A DNA stretch of 64,000 nt, from contig BCIG01000012.1 in NCBI GenBank assembly GCA_001599915.1, positions 496,001-560,000 of the forward strand. The letters run 5' to 3'. Origin of the DNA: Symbiotaphrina buchneri. Lineage: Eukaryota > Ascomycota > Symbiotaphrinales > Symbiotaphrinaceae. Positions within the stretch are counted from its first letter, which is position 1; every line of letters begins with the position of its first letter. Shown in pieces: positions 46,916 through 57,802 of the stretch. The translations under genes were made by a program, and so were the position numbers. The notes under the pieces were generated by a model, which saw only the letters and a program-made list of their open reading frames with translations, did no database searches and was not told the origin of the DNA.

Positions 46916-48091
46916 ATGTCCGCCGCTCCCGAAACTCAGAGCTCCAAGGCGGGGCAGTCGGCGCCGGAGCTCGCGGAGAGCTCGTACTTCACCAGCGAAC
47001 CACCCCCGGCCCATCTCGACAAGCATAAAGCCTTGACGGCCGAATTCATATCCTTCCACCTCCAGACCGGCCGGCGAGTAGTCCTTGTAACCTCCGGGGG
47101 CACAACGGTGCCGCTGGAGAACCAGACGGTGCGCTTCATCGACAACTTCAGCGCGGGCACACGGGGCGCGACGTCGGCGGAATATTTCCTCGAAGCGGGC
47201 TATGCGGTTATCTTCTTGCACCGGCAGTTCTCGCTGCTGCCGTACTCGCGGCATTACTCCCATAGCACCAATTGCTTCTTGGATTTTATGCAGGAGGACG
47301 ACGAGGGGCGGGTAGTTGTGAGCGATGAATATCAACCGCACATGGTGTCTGTCCTGCGAGAGTACCACGCCGCCAAGCGGGATGATCTGCTGTTGTTGCT
47401 ACCCTTCACGACAGTCACCGAGTATCTGTGGGAGCTGAGAGAAATCGCCATGGAGATGTCGAGGGTGGATTCAAAGGGCTTGTTTTACCTCGCGGCGGCG
47501 GTATCCGACTTCTTCGTGCCCAAGGATCGGATGGTGGAGCATAAGATTCAGTCTTCCAATGAGATTGAAGACCAGATGGCGCATGGCGAGGGGCCTAATG
47601 GCGGCATCATGCCTGCTGCTCACACAGAAGGGAAGAGGCTAGTTGTAGATCTGGACCCAGTGCCTAAGTTCCTGAAGCGTCTGGTGGAAGGCTGGGCTCC
47701 TCAGGGCATGATAGTGAGCTTCAAGTTGGAGACTGATCCTTCGATCTTGATCAAAAAGGCGGAGCAGGCGCTCCATCGTTACTCCCATCACCTAGTTATC
47801 GGGAATCTTCTATCTACGCGCAAGTGGGAAGTCGTATTTGTCATGCCTAACGCGCCGCACAAGTGGATCAGAGTTCCGAAAAATCGGCGTACGAAGAGTC
47901 TACATGGCAATGAGCTCGAAGTGGGCAGAGCTGAGCCTGGCACGAATGATGCAGATGGGAATGTCATAGGGAGTGGGCCATTGGAAATCGAGTCGCTCAT
48001 CGTACCCGAAGTTCAGAAAATGCATACCGACTTGATCGAAAAGGCACGAAACAAAGATGCCTCAGCCCTGAATGGCATGAGGGGCGGCTGA
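46916..48091 (+). CDS. CAB2: Phosphopantothenate-cysteine ligase (PPCS)
   Basis: It joins 4'-phosphopantothenate and cysteine in coenzyme A biosynthesis; cytosolic. One exon, 391 aa, from ATG 46916. The DFP/CoaB fold is recognised by VLVTSGGTTVPLE, the RFIDNFSAGTRGA motif (substrate and nucleotide loop), FYLAAAVSDFFVP, VSFKLETD and the later NLLSTRK. All are in the order seen in eukaryotic PPCS, which lacks the CoaC decarboxylase half found in bacterial fusions. The length is slightly above human PPCS (about 311 aa) and near yeast Cab2 (about 365). The stop at 48089-48091 lies 17 bp from the stop of the convergent gene. Confidence 0.93.
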   Translation: MSAAPETQSSKAGQSAPELAESSYFTSEPPPAHLDKHKALTAEFISFHLQTGRRVVLVTSGGTTVPLENQTVRFIDNFSAGTRGATSAEYFLEAGYAVIFLHRQFSLLPYSRHYSHSTNCFLDFMQEDDEGRVVVSDEYQPHMVSVLREYHAAKRDDLLLLLPFTTVTEYLWELREIAMEMSRVDSKGLFYLAAAVSDFFVPKDRMVEHKIQSSNEIEDQMAHGEGPNGGIMPAAHTEGKRLVVDLDPVPKFLKRLVEGWAPQGMIVSFKLETDPSILIKKAEQALHRYSHHLVIGNLLSTRKWEVVFVMPNAPHKWIRVPKNRRTKSLHGNELEVGRAEPGTNDADGNVIGSGPLEIESLIVPEVQKMHTDLIEKARNKDASALNGMRGG

Positions 48092-48108
48092 TGCCTTCAC
48101 TCAGCGGC

Positions 48109-49401
48109 CTATGCCGCACTTGGGCCCGCTTGGCTCATCCTATCGCACCCGCGAGTCTTGTCCCGCCCCTCGAGGAGGCAATTGGCGCAGCACTCATTAG
48201 CTACGCCCGCCAGGGTCACGCAGCCGACAAGCTTCTTCTTGCCAGCAAGGCGTTGACGTTGGCAGTGCGAGCATTCGCGCCCCGACATGCCCGCCACATA
48301 CACTAACAACGCGCGGACAACGTCCTCCCCACAGGCGACATCCGCGAAGATCTCCTCGAATTCTCCGCCCTTCTCCAGGTAGAAGTGGGCGTTGCGCTTT
48401 TGCGCCTTCTCCACCCATTCCTTGACGGCCCCGATCACATGAGCGTGGTCGCCGACCCAAGGGATCGGATCGAACACGATGACCTCAAAGTTCTGGAAGC
48501 CGATGTTGGTGACGTTAGAGGATCTCATGGCCTGGATCTCTAGAACCTCTTCCGCCCCGTGCTGTTTGGGTTCAACTCCTTCCACTTCACTCTTCTCGTA
48601 ATGGACGACATCCAGTTCTCCGGAGGCAGTCGCGGAAGAAGGATCAGTAATCAAAGACGCCATACTGTTCAGATTAGCGGATCCGTTAATGCCATTTAAT
48701 CCCGCTTGGGGCACTTACTTGTAAACGAGCTGATCGATGAGAATAGTTTTCTCGTTAGGGAGTGTGTATGGTAGCGGCTTGTCCTTGTATCCGGCTTTGA
48801 GGATGCCTCGGAAGATCTCCACCATGTCGCCATCCTTGGACGTTGTTTCGTCGGCCATCTCTGGCTTAGGATCTTGCTGCTGTGAGTCTTTTTGCAGGGA
48901 CTCTTCCTGCTTTTGCTCTTGTTCCTTAGAATCGACCTCCATGGGCTCATCCTGGGTTTGCTCTCGTTGCTTGCCCTTGTCTTGATTCATCTTAGCGACG
49001 TCTGGCTTCTGATGTTCTTCCACTGGAGTTTGCGGACGTGCAGCCACCTGAATGGTTTCGCTGCTACGTCTGGGGTTCAAGACAACGATGCTGAAAGATG
49101 CTTCCGAAGAAGTAGTAGATGCTTTTTGAGGAGCGGGAGCGTCGTCCTCGTCGGGCTGTGCGTCCTCAGATGAGTTGAGGCGTGAAGCAATGCGGGAGGA
49201 GCGACGACGGAGAGATGCTTCTTGAGCTGTATGAGGTGTTTCTTGAAGAATAGGAGATGCTTTCTGAGCAGAAGGAGATGCTCCTTCAGTAGTAAGAGGT
49301 GCTTTTTGATGAGGAGGGGAGTCGTCTTTCTGAGGTGGAGAGTCTGAAGATGAGTTCACACGCAAAGCAAGACTAGACGACCGGCGGAGAGGTGTCGACA
49401 T
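48109..49401 (-). CDS. Hypothetical protein with C-terminal Cys cluster (DUF3716-like)
   Basis: The model is complement(48109-48664, 48719-49401), 412 aa; the 54-nt intron has a GTAAGT donor and GAACAG acceptor and joins LVY to NMASLITD in frame. Residues 1-190 are Ser/Pro/Glu/Gln-rich and disordered, with short imperfect QKAS-type repeats (about residues 20-70). The C-terminus (about 345-395) carries CSHCQRQRLAGKKKL, then ECCANCLLEGR and a final Cys. This pattern of CX2C and CANC pairs is seen in fungal DUF3716-like zinc-binding segments and suggests metal binding. Function unknown; DNA or protein binding is a guess. The gene ends 17 bp from CAB2's stop. Confidence 0.75.
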
Positions 49402-50514
49402 GTTGGATTAGTTTCTGTCCAGCGGGCGACTCAGCGATTCCGACTCGGCAAATGACGGTGCAGCAAAAGTCGACGACTCAGCGATGCCCCGGCGAATGGC
49501 GATCCAGCAGATGTCGACGACTCAGCGAGTGTGGTTGGGATGGAGGAGTGCTGATCGTTGGGGTTGAGGAGTCGAGCACGTTGCTACTTGCATTCACTCA
49601 TTCGGACCAAGCATTCGCCTCAGAGCACCATTGTGTGCGTTATTCTTTGGGTGCTGTCACTGGGCCCTACTCTTGAACGCAGGGGGAGGAGAGTATTGTG
49701 GATAAAGGAGACAAACCCTCTGACAATCACTAAAAGAGACTGCACATCAGGTAGATGTTCATGGTTAAAGGGGCTCAATATGACCGTCCAGCAGCATTGC
49801 AGTCACAATCACAATCAGCATCAATTATAAGCAAATTGTTTTAGCAGAATATCATTAAGTAAACCAGCTGATACGACGATAGTATCCGTGATAATCTTAT
49901 AAGATCCCTTGATGGGTGCAACCTCTGGTATATAGCGTGGGCTGCTTCTCATCAATGATCGTATCCCAGGAGGAGAAACCACTAGCAAGTAATCATAGAC
50001 AGTCATGCTTCATTGCCGTAGGCGGCTCTCCATTGTTGAATTTCCAGCATGTTGCGCTGGGAGAGGCACCGCAACGAAACTGAGCTATTCGCAGATGGCC
50101 CGAAAGGAGCTTTTGATTTGACCTTTTGCTTTCTCTGTGCACTGAGCTTGGTTTTGCCTTTCTTCGTTGATCGACTCCTCAGGAGTATCAAGGGCGCTAT
50201 ATTCGATGCTGATCAGGATGAGGTCCCTTATAATATATTAACAGTCCTTGCCATTCTTGAAAAGACTCCCACGGTAATAGCCTGGTATCATCACCGTTCG
50301 TCAGTATCCCATCCCAACACCTTCAAAACCTTGATGCTCAGACATACCGACGTATAAGAAGTCTTCTAACCGATCACCATGATTCAGACCAAGAACATCG
50401 CAGCATGGTGCCCTCCCATTCAGAAAGCACTACCTCGTTGTTATATATATATAGAGTCCATGGCAAATTATTTGAGACTTCTTCACTTCACCGAGGCACA
50501 TCAATTTCCACGCA
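49402..50514. other. Intergenic with a repeated motif near the downstream gene's promoter
   Basis: Upstream of the Cys-cluster gene (-) and downstream of ATG29 (-). It holds three 11-bp CGACTCAGCGA copies near its left end (listed separately) and an otherwise AT-richer stretch (49800-50450) with a short TA run near 50443-50455. No gene is seen. Confidence 0.45.
49427..49528. repeat. Three regularly spaced CGACTCAGCGA repeats
   Basis: Exact 11-bp copies at 49427-49437, 49474-49484 and 49518-49528 (spacing 47 and 44 bp), with a partial copy CGACTCGGC at 49441. They lie 26-127 bp upstream of the start codon of the minus-strand gene at 49401. The GACTCA core overlaps the Gcn4/CpcA half-site family (TGACTCA), but the first base differs. 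They could be transcription-factor sites or remnants of a tandem repeat. Confidence 0.6.
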
Positions 50515-52099
50515 TCACCGCCGAGCCAGACTAGCACCGAGAAGGCTCAACCTGCTGGCTCCTCCACGTTGCAAATTGCTTGCGAGCGCTTCCTCCAGAG
50601 CGCTCTGCGTCACACTAGCGTCGTCCAGATCAGAGAAACTTGAGCCCATGGTACTGGGCGTGCCCCCACCTAGACTCGGCGTCCCCTCACTACCCTCCCT
50701 TCTAGGCCCATTTCCAGGAGCGCGCGAGCGACGCGGTGATGTTGGTCCTCCGGTAGGAGAAAACCGGGGGCTAACTGGTGCACCTGCAGACGATAGTGCT
50801 CTGGCGAGGCTGAAGGGGCGCCTCTGATCAGGCGGCGGAAGAGCTGCATCGGAACTGGTGGACGAATGTGTGGAATGAGTGGTAACTGGAGATAGAGGCT
50901 CTGGCCCCCTTGAGATTGAGTTATCGGGTTGTGGCTGGTTATTGACGCCGGGATCTTGTTCCTGGCCAGTATTAGAGAATGGGAGAAATGCAGGCGCATC
51001 ATCATCGTCGTCATCGTTTGAGTCTGACGACCCATCCCCAATATGCGTTCTCTTCTGCTTTCTAAGAGACGGAGCCCGCCTCAGGAACTGACTTCGACGG
51101 GTAAGATTTGTTTCAGACGAAGAGCTCGAAGACTCAGAACTGCTGTCATCCGCGTCTTCCAGATCGTCCTCGGGCGAGGAATGCTGTTTGTCCTCGTGTG
51201 ATGGGAGACGCTTTGTAGACGCTTCCTCTGGTCTTAAATAAGACCCAGACCTTGGCCTCTGGGAATGCGAGAAGGAAACCCTGTTCGGTCGATCAGTGCG
51301 AGGGCTGGGTACGACAGCATGTCGGATCGTATTTGCAGATGACGTCCGCGAAAGGCCGGGAGCTTCTCGTTGATATGTGTCAGTTACAAGGAGAATCGAA
51401 CGTGAACTGGGCCAAAATGACTTACCCACAAGGTTCCGAACACTGGCATCTATGCTGCCTTCGCCCTTTTGGAGCGGGCTGTCCCTGGAACGGAAATAGA
51501 GGGCTGACGGCACCCTGGAAGCCGTGGTTGTGCTAGCCCCTCTGCTACCTGCTCTTCTCATGGGCTGAGAGGCCGAAGAAGGTTCCGGGGAGCCTGATGG
51601 GCTCCCTTGGGTGGCCGCGACCAATTGAGGATGGCCAACCTTCCGCATCTGTGCCCGTACTTGTGAGAGCTGCCGCTCGTAAAGCCATGCTGCTTGCTGA
51701 AGCAAGAAAGGGAGCGTAACCTCGAACTCCTCCGCTCTACAAATAGACGTCAGCCTGAGTCCCTGGAATTTGATACCCGTACATACAATGTATCCCCTAG
51801 AATCTAGATGAGCCAGCCCGTTTTTTGTGCATAATAATGGTTGAGACTTACACTCTATGTCGTTCCCATGCGATGTTTGAGAAAGGATTCTCCATAGCGT
51901 TTGCTCTTTGCCGGCATTCCAATCAACCTATGAACATGAGCCTCTAACAAACCAGGAGCTAGGAGTCTCATACGGGTGGAGGATCGATGAATCCGTTCCT
52001 TGGGAACGGCAGACGGACAATGACGGTGTAATGGACGTCCGGCGAAGGGATGTCGGCCTGCTCGACCCGTTTCTGGGATCGGGCGTGTGATTTGGGCAT
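50515..52099 (-). CDS. ATG29: Autophagy protein Atg29 with an inferred 10-nt microexon
   Basis: Atg29 is part of the Atg17-Atg31-Atg29 scaffold that starts autophagosome formation. The model is complement(50515-51365, 51426-51736, 51787-51796, 51852-51927, 51974-52099), 457 aa. The N-terminal Atg29 domain is assembled across four exons: VHYTVIVRLPFPRNGFIDPPP, VDWNAGKEQTLWRILS, then NDIEW-DTLAEEFEVTLPF and LLQQAAWLYERQLSQVRAQM. The bases joining IE to AEEF are supplied by a 10-nt exon with TAG before it and GTATGT after it. The fourth intron is 60 nt and in frame. The rest (residues about 105-457) is Ser-rich and disordered, with an acidic run (DDSSSESSSSSS), and a short conserved SALEEALASNLQRGG helix near the end. 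Confidence 0.85.
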
Positions 52100-52431
52100 C
52101 TGGCCGATCAGGGGGATAAATTTGCTTGTGAATTATTCAACCGCAGGAGTATGAATCTAGTTCCCATCATATGGAGGATTACGGAGAGTTTTATAAGGGG
52201 AGTGTCGATAAAGGCCGGCGCTGCCGCCGGGTGGTCAGAGCTTCAAGGAGCTGTTCGCAGGGCAGTTCGCCGGAGGCCTTTCTAGCGGCTCGCCTAAAAC
52301 CTTCTTTCCCCGCATCTTCCATCAACAGCAGCTTGACCAGCACCAGTCGTGACCCCATGGAACAGCACCCACTTTGCAGTCGGACTAACGAGCCAGCCAG
52401 CAGAAAATTCGTATGCATAAGGTACGCTACG
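52100..52431. other. Intergenic, ATG29 upstream and CENP-O downstream
   Basis: 332 bp holding the ATG29 promoter/5'UTR and the CENP-O 3'UTR. I see nothing else. Confidence 0.45.
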
Positions 52432-53483
52432 CTAAGCAGCTGGACTGCTAGGCATAGCCTTTAATCTATCCCACAACTCCTCCATGTCTATTCCTCCATC
52501 CTGAACAATGTGTCGTTCCATTGGTCTGTCCCTTCCTTCAAGCCCGAAGATAACGCATTTTTCAATCTTCCCACCCTTGCTCATCCTGAGTCGCCCAATA
52601 GACCCTGTCGACCACTGAATCCTCAGGTCAAGCTTCTCTCCATCTGTGAAAGAGATCTCTTGGACGCCATATCGAGCCACACCACCTTCCGGCCGCTCTT
52701 CACTTCCTGCAGGCTCTTCCGGAAGTCCCAGCTCTTTTCGCACACGTACTAATGCCATCTCACGCATGTGCAATGAGACAATCTCGCGCCGTAACGCTCT
52801 GACCAGACCCGGCAGATCTTGCTTGCGCGCCTTGGCCGCTAAAGCAGCCACAGCAGGCTGAGGCAGATATCTCGAAGCAAGACTTCGTAGCGGGATACAT
52901 AAGGGAATCGTATGCTTATGGATGTGGAGGATACTCTGATTCTCGGCGTATGGTCGATTGAGCAAGATGTAGTAAGGAGTCTGGAACTTGTCTCCAGAGG
53001 ATGTCAGCCATGTACCAAGCCGACCAAACTGCGACTCACTTTGTACAAGGACCTCGATCCTGACTCCTAACACGCGCCCTCCGTCAACAGCATTTGGGTC
53101 CGGATCGCGTACGCTAAAGGTAGTGCAGCCAGCACCCAGTCGGTAGTTGGATTCTTGTGCACGTCGCGATAGTTTGGACGATATGGTCTCCGCTGTGGCT
53201 GCAAGTGGAGAAGTTTCTGCTGTGTCTGATGGAAATGATGTTGACGCGCCTGGGCGCACCCGTTTGAGCAGCGATTGCCCGGATGTGGTTGCCAGGAACG
53301 AGTTGGCGAGCTCTTTCCGATGTCGCCGGAGAGATTGGACTTCGCGCATCAGTACAGCTAGCCAGAAGCCACGAACACGAGTAATGACATACTTTGTGAC
53401 CTAATATTCGCGATCTCTTTGTCCAGCTCTGCATGCGGGCCGATAGAAGCTTCCGCGGGCGCGCTCATGTGCACTGCCGCCAT
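52432..53483 (-). CDS. MCM21: CENP-O/Mcm21-family inner kinetochore protein
   Basis: A COMA/CCAN complex subunit at centromeres. The model is complement(52432-52991, 53040-53339, 53393-53483), 316 aa. The N-terminal part (residues 15-60) is a coiled coil (AELDKEIANIRSQIQSLRRH after splicing). The C-terminal RWD-like domain has the family block LGVRIEVLVQ...FQTPYYILLN, then HTIPLCIPL and DLPGLVRALRREI. A 48-nt in-frame intron (52992-53039; GTGAGT donor, CTGACA branch, GGAG acceptor) is inferred because it removes a 16-residue insert between IEVLVQ and KFQTPYYILL. Read through, the protein would have 332 aa. The first exon (start ATG 53483) is short. Confidence 0.83.
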
Positions 53484-54053
53484 TATTTTGGCGATCGTAT
53501 AATTCTCATTAAGCGATTAGAACGCCGATTCTGGTTTCGATGATGTATAGGCCTACGCTGGCTTTGGAATTAAATCTCGGAGGGATCGCAAGTAAAGACG
53601 ATAGTGGGTGGGGGCGCAGAGATGAGTTGCGCAGACGGACCAGATTGACGGGTTTGTTTACATCTCGCCAAGACCGCGAAGCGCGTGGTCTTAGTCTTAT
53701 CTGATCACGTGCTTCAGGGACGGCGCCTTATCCCCTTTGTGTTCCCGTACCCCTACTTTGCGAGCTTCAGACGATCCATTTGGACTTGCGAAAGAGCCTC
53801 TGCTATCGTCGCTCAAACTATCTATCAAGACCATTCGCAGTTGTGGCTGTTTCTTCATTGTCGATATGCCCTTGTTCTAAGCACGCGGATTGTTGATTCC
53901 AGGGTGTCGCCGCCGTGCTCTGGACCTGCATCCTAAGACTCGCTCGCTTGACGTCGCGTTGGCCTTTTCGGGGCAAAAAAGGAGCTAAGGTGAAAGGCCA
54001 GCGAGTCCTTTCTAGGGGAGGGCTTCAGACCCCTCCAACGAACCGCCATATGG
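53484..54053. other. Divergent promoter region
   Basis: 570 bp between the CENP-O gene (-) and the acetyl-CoA transporter gene (+). It should hold both promoters; no specific site stands out. Confidence 0.45.
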
Positions 54054-56253
54054 ATGCCTACCCCTCTCGGTGACGATCTTTTGAATCCTTCTTCCACCTT
54101 TGCCCACTCTTCGTCCGCAACGTCTCCTGTTTTGCCCATCCATGTCGCTCAGCACCAGCAACTCTTAGCCCAGCACAACCGGTCAGGCGCAGAGGGGGAA
54201 GGTCACGAGCTGCAACATATAGACACCAGACACGCACAGGGTGAAGGAAGTCAGAGAGACCGGCGACATAGCAGACATCTATCTCACTCGTACAGTTCGG
54301 GAAACAAGGGGAATAGCGTATCATCACCTTCTCGCGATCAACACTCGGACTCCGAAGCTTCAGATACGCAGATGTCCAACAAAAAAAGACGGTCAACGTC
54401 TAACCAGTCAAATCGACCGGCTTCTTCCTCCTCTTCGGACACCATAGGCCACGACGGCCACTCGACTGGCACAATGAACGGCCAAGTGGAGTATCGGCGG
54501 AAAAATCAGTCGCAAGATAGTCCTGTGGCAGACCGCGAACGTCTGATGCAGCATGAGAGCTTCAGTCTGGATCAGGAACCGCCGCGCACACCTATACATT
54601 CTTCTTCGAGTATAGGGTTCAGGGATTTGCCGCTGAAAGACCGGAGAAATTTCCTCCTCTTGGTCCTACTATACTTTCTTCAGGGCATACCAATGGGCTT
54701 AGCGACAGGCTCCGTGCCCTTCTTATTAAAATCACACATGTCGTATGGGCAGATAGGGGTGTTCTCACTAGCATCATATCCCTATTCATTGAAGCTGTTA
54801 TGGAGCCCGATTGTGGATGCTGTGTGGAGTCCGAAAGTAGGCAGACGAAAGAGTTGGATCATGCCAATACAACTGCTGTCGGGTCTTGGTATGATATGGC
54901 TGGGTGGCAGGGTGCAAGAAATGATGATAAAAGCTGGGGAGGATAATGGTGCAGGGGTGTGGGGCTTTACGTGGTGGTGGTTCTTTTTGGTCTTTATGTG
55001 CGCAACACAAGATATCGCTGTAGATGGTAAGTAATGCTTTTCCTCCCTTCCTCCTCTGCAAGCTGCGTGCGGGTTCATTTATCAGTGGGTTACTGACTAT
55101 CGTATTCATAGGCTGGGCGTTGACATTACTTTCACCTGAGAATCTTTCATATGCTTCGACTGCACAAACAGTGGGTCTCACAGCGGGACATTTCATGTCA
55201 TACACGGTATTCCTGGCATTCAACGCACCGGATTTTGCGAACCGCTGGTTCCGAAAGATACCAAAGCCAGAAGGAGTCATGACATTAGGCGGCTACCTAA
55301 CATTCTGGGGCTGGATATACATTCTGGTCACGATAGGACTTGCCGTGTTCAAGCGGGAAGAGCGAACTAAGGACCGAGATGGAATCAAAGAAGTCTACAA
55401 AGTCATGTGGGGTATCTTGAAACTCAAGAACATCCAAACGATCATTGTCCTCCACTTGATCGCCAAGATCGGCTTCCAAGCCAACGACGCAGTCACCAAT
55501 TTAAAGCTGCTAGACAAGGGCTTCAGCCAGGAAGACATGGCTCTAACGGTCTTGATCGATTTCCCATTCGAAATCTCACTTGGCTACCTGGCAGGGAAGT
55601 GGTCGTCAACGATGCCCCCCATGCAGCTCTGGTGCTGGGCATTCGTAGGACGCCTTGCGGCAGCAGTCATCGCGCAGCTGACAGTCATGGTGTTCCCCGC
55701 CAACGGCGTTAACACGTGGTACTTCCTCTTCATCATCTCCGAGCACATCCTCTCGACCTTCACCAGCACCGTCATGTTCGTTGCCATCTCCGCGTTCCAC
55801 GCCAAGATCGCCGACCCCGTCATCGGGGGCACCTACATGACGCTTCTCGCTACGTAAGTCCCCACTCCTCTCTTGCACTTCTCCACAACATCATACTAAC
55901 CTCATCCCCTCCGCAGCGTCTCCAACCTGGGGGGCACCTTCCCACGCTTCTTCATCCTCAAGCTGGTCGACCTCTTCACCGTCGCGACCTGCATCCCGCC
56001 CACCGTGTCCCCAGCAGCAGACTCTTTAAAACCCGGCGTATCACCCATCACCAGCGCCTTCTCGTGCGTGCTCGAAGCCGATAAGCACCGCTGCATCGAC
56101 GGCGGCGGGGCGTGTGTGATCCAGCGCGATGGATATTATATCACCAATATTATCTGCGTCGTTGTTGGCGCCGTCACGTTCTGGTCCTTCATTAAGCCCG
56201 CGGCGCTAAGGCTGCAGGCGCTGCCGTTGAGGGCGTGGAGGTTGGTGGGGTAG
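54054..56253 (+). CDS. Acetyl-CoA transporter, SLC33A1 (AT-1) family
   Basis: An MFS-like membrane carrier of the ER/Golgi in animals that imports acetyl-CoA for lumenal acetylation; fungal members are largely unstudied. Exons are 54054-55026, 55112-55853 and 55917-56253, giving 683 aa. Residues 1-190 are Ser/His/Gln-rich and disordered, longer than in human AT-1. Membrane segments start at NFLLLVLLYFLQGIPMGLAT, carrying the family's QGIPxG motif; LKLLWSPIVDAVW and CATQDIAVDGWAL are also family hallmarks. About eleven further hydrophobic segments follow, ending near residue 665. Splice sites are strong (GTAAGT at both donors). It diverges from CENP-O. Confidence 0.92.
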
Positions 56254-57124
56254 ATGGTGAATGGTTAGAGTTAGCTTGGGTTGTTTGTTGTTTTTGCTTC
56301 TGGTTGTTAGAGTCTGGTAGACAGATGAATGACTGGAGACAGAATGTTGCTGGTGACCGCGTTGCCTTGCCTGCGAGTGTTTGGTCCCGTTGTAGGTTTC
56401 TATGTGTGTGTATGTGAAGTGATAGCATCCGTAGAGTGGCTTATGGTGTTCATGGCATGGTCTGCGGTTGAGAGGTGAAAAAGAAACCAAAATGTGCATT
56501 GGCTGCTCGCTCCAGACCCTGCTGCCTTCCCATTCAATCAAATATAGTATACAACGTGGGATGAATGCCCTTATTTAGCCACCGCAGCCTTTATCTACGA
56601 ATTCTTCTTGAAACTAATACCTTGATAATCATTATCACGATCACAAGCCACAGCTCATCTCATCTCTCACTCATGTTAAAGTACGAAGGTATATACGTTT
56701 TATATTCTTTTCTCCCAGTTCAGTTCAGTGGAATTCAATTCAATTCATACTCTCTCTCTCTCTCTCTCTCTCTGTCATTCCAAAACTGTATACAGAGAAG
56801 GCCAGGCAAGGTAAGGTAAGGTAGGTATCTTGTTCAATCATGAACCCAAAAATCCATATAACGCCGCCCTTTCCTTTATTCCCACCGGTATCCCCAAAAG
56901 AAAGAAAGAAAGACTCCATGGCTCATGCTCTGCCGCCTGCCTGCCGTATATGCTTCTTCTTCCATCAGGAAATGGTTCTCGAAAGGGGTTCCTCCGCCCT
57001 TTTGTTTCACGCATGCCCGCTTCCTTTCTTCCAGAGACACTTTGCCGCCTGCCTTGGCAGGTTGATTTTAATCCTCCTCCGCCTCTTTCACAGTTACAAC
57101 AAAATCGTTAGATTTTTCAGATTG
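56254..57124. other. Intergenic between convergent genes with a TC microsatellite
   Basis: 3' flanks of the acetyl-CoA transporter (+) and the small secreted/membrane protein gene (-). It contains a (TC)n run (listed separately) and AAAG repeats near 56898-56912. No gene is seen. Confidence 0.45.
56751..56773 (+). repeat. (TC)11 dinucleotide microsatellite
   Basis: About eleven TC units in noncoding DNA between two convergent genes. Confidence 0.9.
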
Positions 57125-57802
57125 CTACCCTTGCACCCCGCTCTCACTCTCGCCCTCACACTGCTCAGCCCTCAGCTGCGCCTCCGCCCCAGCCAGCCGA
57201 ATAGCTCCAATCCGGCGCGCCTTGTAGCGCTGCCAGCAGGCCTCGACAGCCTCAACAAGCACCACAGCCATGACGAAGAGCACCACAGGCGCAGGGACAA
57301 TGATATTGACCAAGCCGTGCTCATGTTGCCGGCGGTGGGCATGTCTCGAGGAGGCATGGCACGGTCCCGCCCTGCCATGCCGGTGCTGCGTGGGCGGTCC
57401 TACCGACTCAGGCGGCGGCGGATTTTTCAAGTTAGGCGCGAATTGTAGCAGGCGCGCTGATTCGCGCATCAGCTCTGTGGTTGGGATGGGGTTCTTCTCG
57501 CTCTGGGCGATGCGGGACGGAGGTGTGGAGGTTGGCGCGGAGGGGAGACCGGAGACTGGGTCTGCCGCATCGTTGTGGGGAGGGGAGAGGATGTGAGGGT
57601 CCAGCAGGGGTTGGGCGTCTGAGGCGATGTAGAGTGCCACGCGCTGGCCTTCGAGGAAGCGTGGGATGTCGCTTGTGAGGATCGCCGTTGAGGGTGCGTT
57701 GTATGGTAGTGAGGCTTCGGAGAGTGATGCGGCGCGCAGGGCGATGGGTAGAGCGGCGGTGAGGAGAGGGGCTGAAAGGAAGAAGAGGACGGTGGTCTTC
57801 AT
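57125..57802 (-). CDS. Hypothetical secreted/membrane protein
   Basis: Single exon of 225 aa from ATG 57802. The frame is open further upstream (to 58144), but MKTTVLFFLSAPLLTAALPI is a classical signal peptide, so this start is chosen. The middle (residues 30-150) is Pro/Ser-rich with no glycosylation hot-spot, and includes a His-rich patch (HRHGRAGPCHASSRHAHRRQ). A membrane segment lies at about 172-192 (IIVPAPVVLFVMAVVLVEAV), followed by a basic cytosolic tail (QRYKARRIG). The gene therefore looks like a single-pass type I membrane protein. I do not recognise the family and coding support is moderate. Confidence 0.55.
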   Translation of the reverse strand: MKTTVLFFLSAPLLTAALPIALRAASLSEASLPYNAPSTAILTSDIPRFLEGQRVALYIASDAQPLLDPHILSPPHNDAADPVSGLPSAPTSTPPSRIAQSEKNPIPTTELMRESARLLQFAPNLKNPPPPESVGPPTQHRHGRAGPCHASSRHAHRRQHEHGLVNIIVPAPVVLFVMAVVLVEAVEACWQRYKARRIGAIRLAGAEAQLRAEQCEGESESGVQG

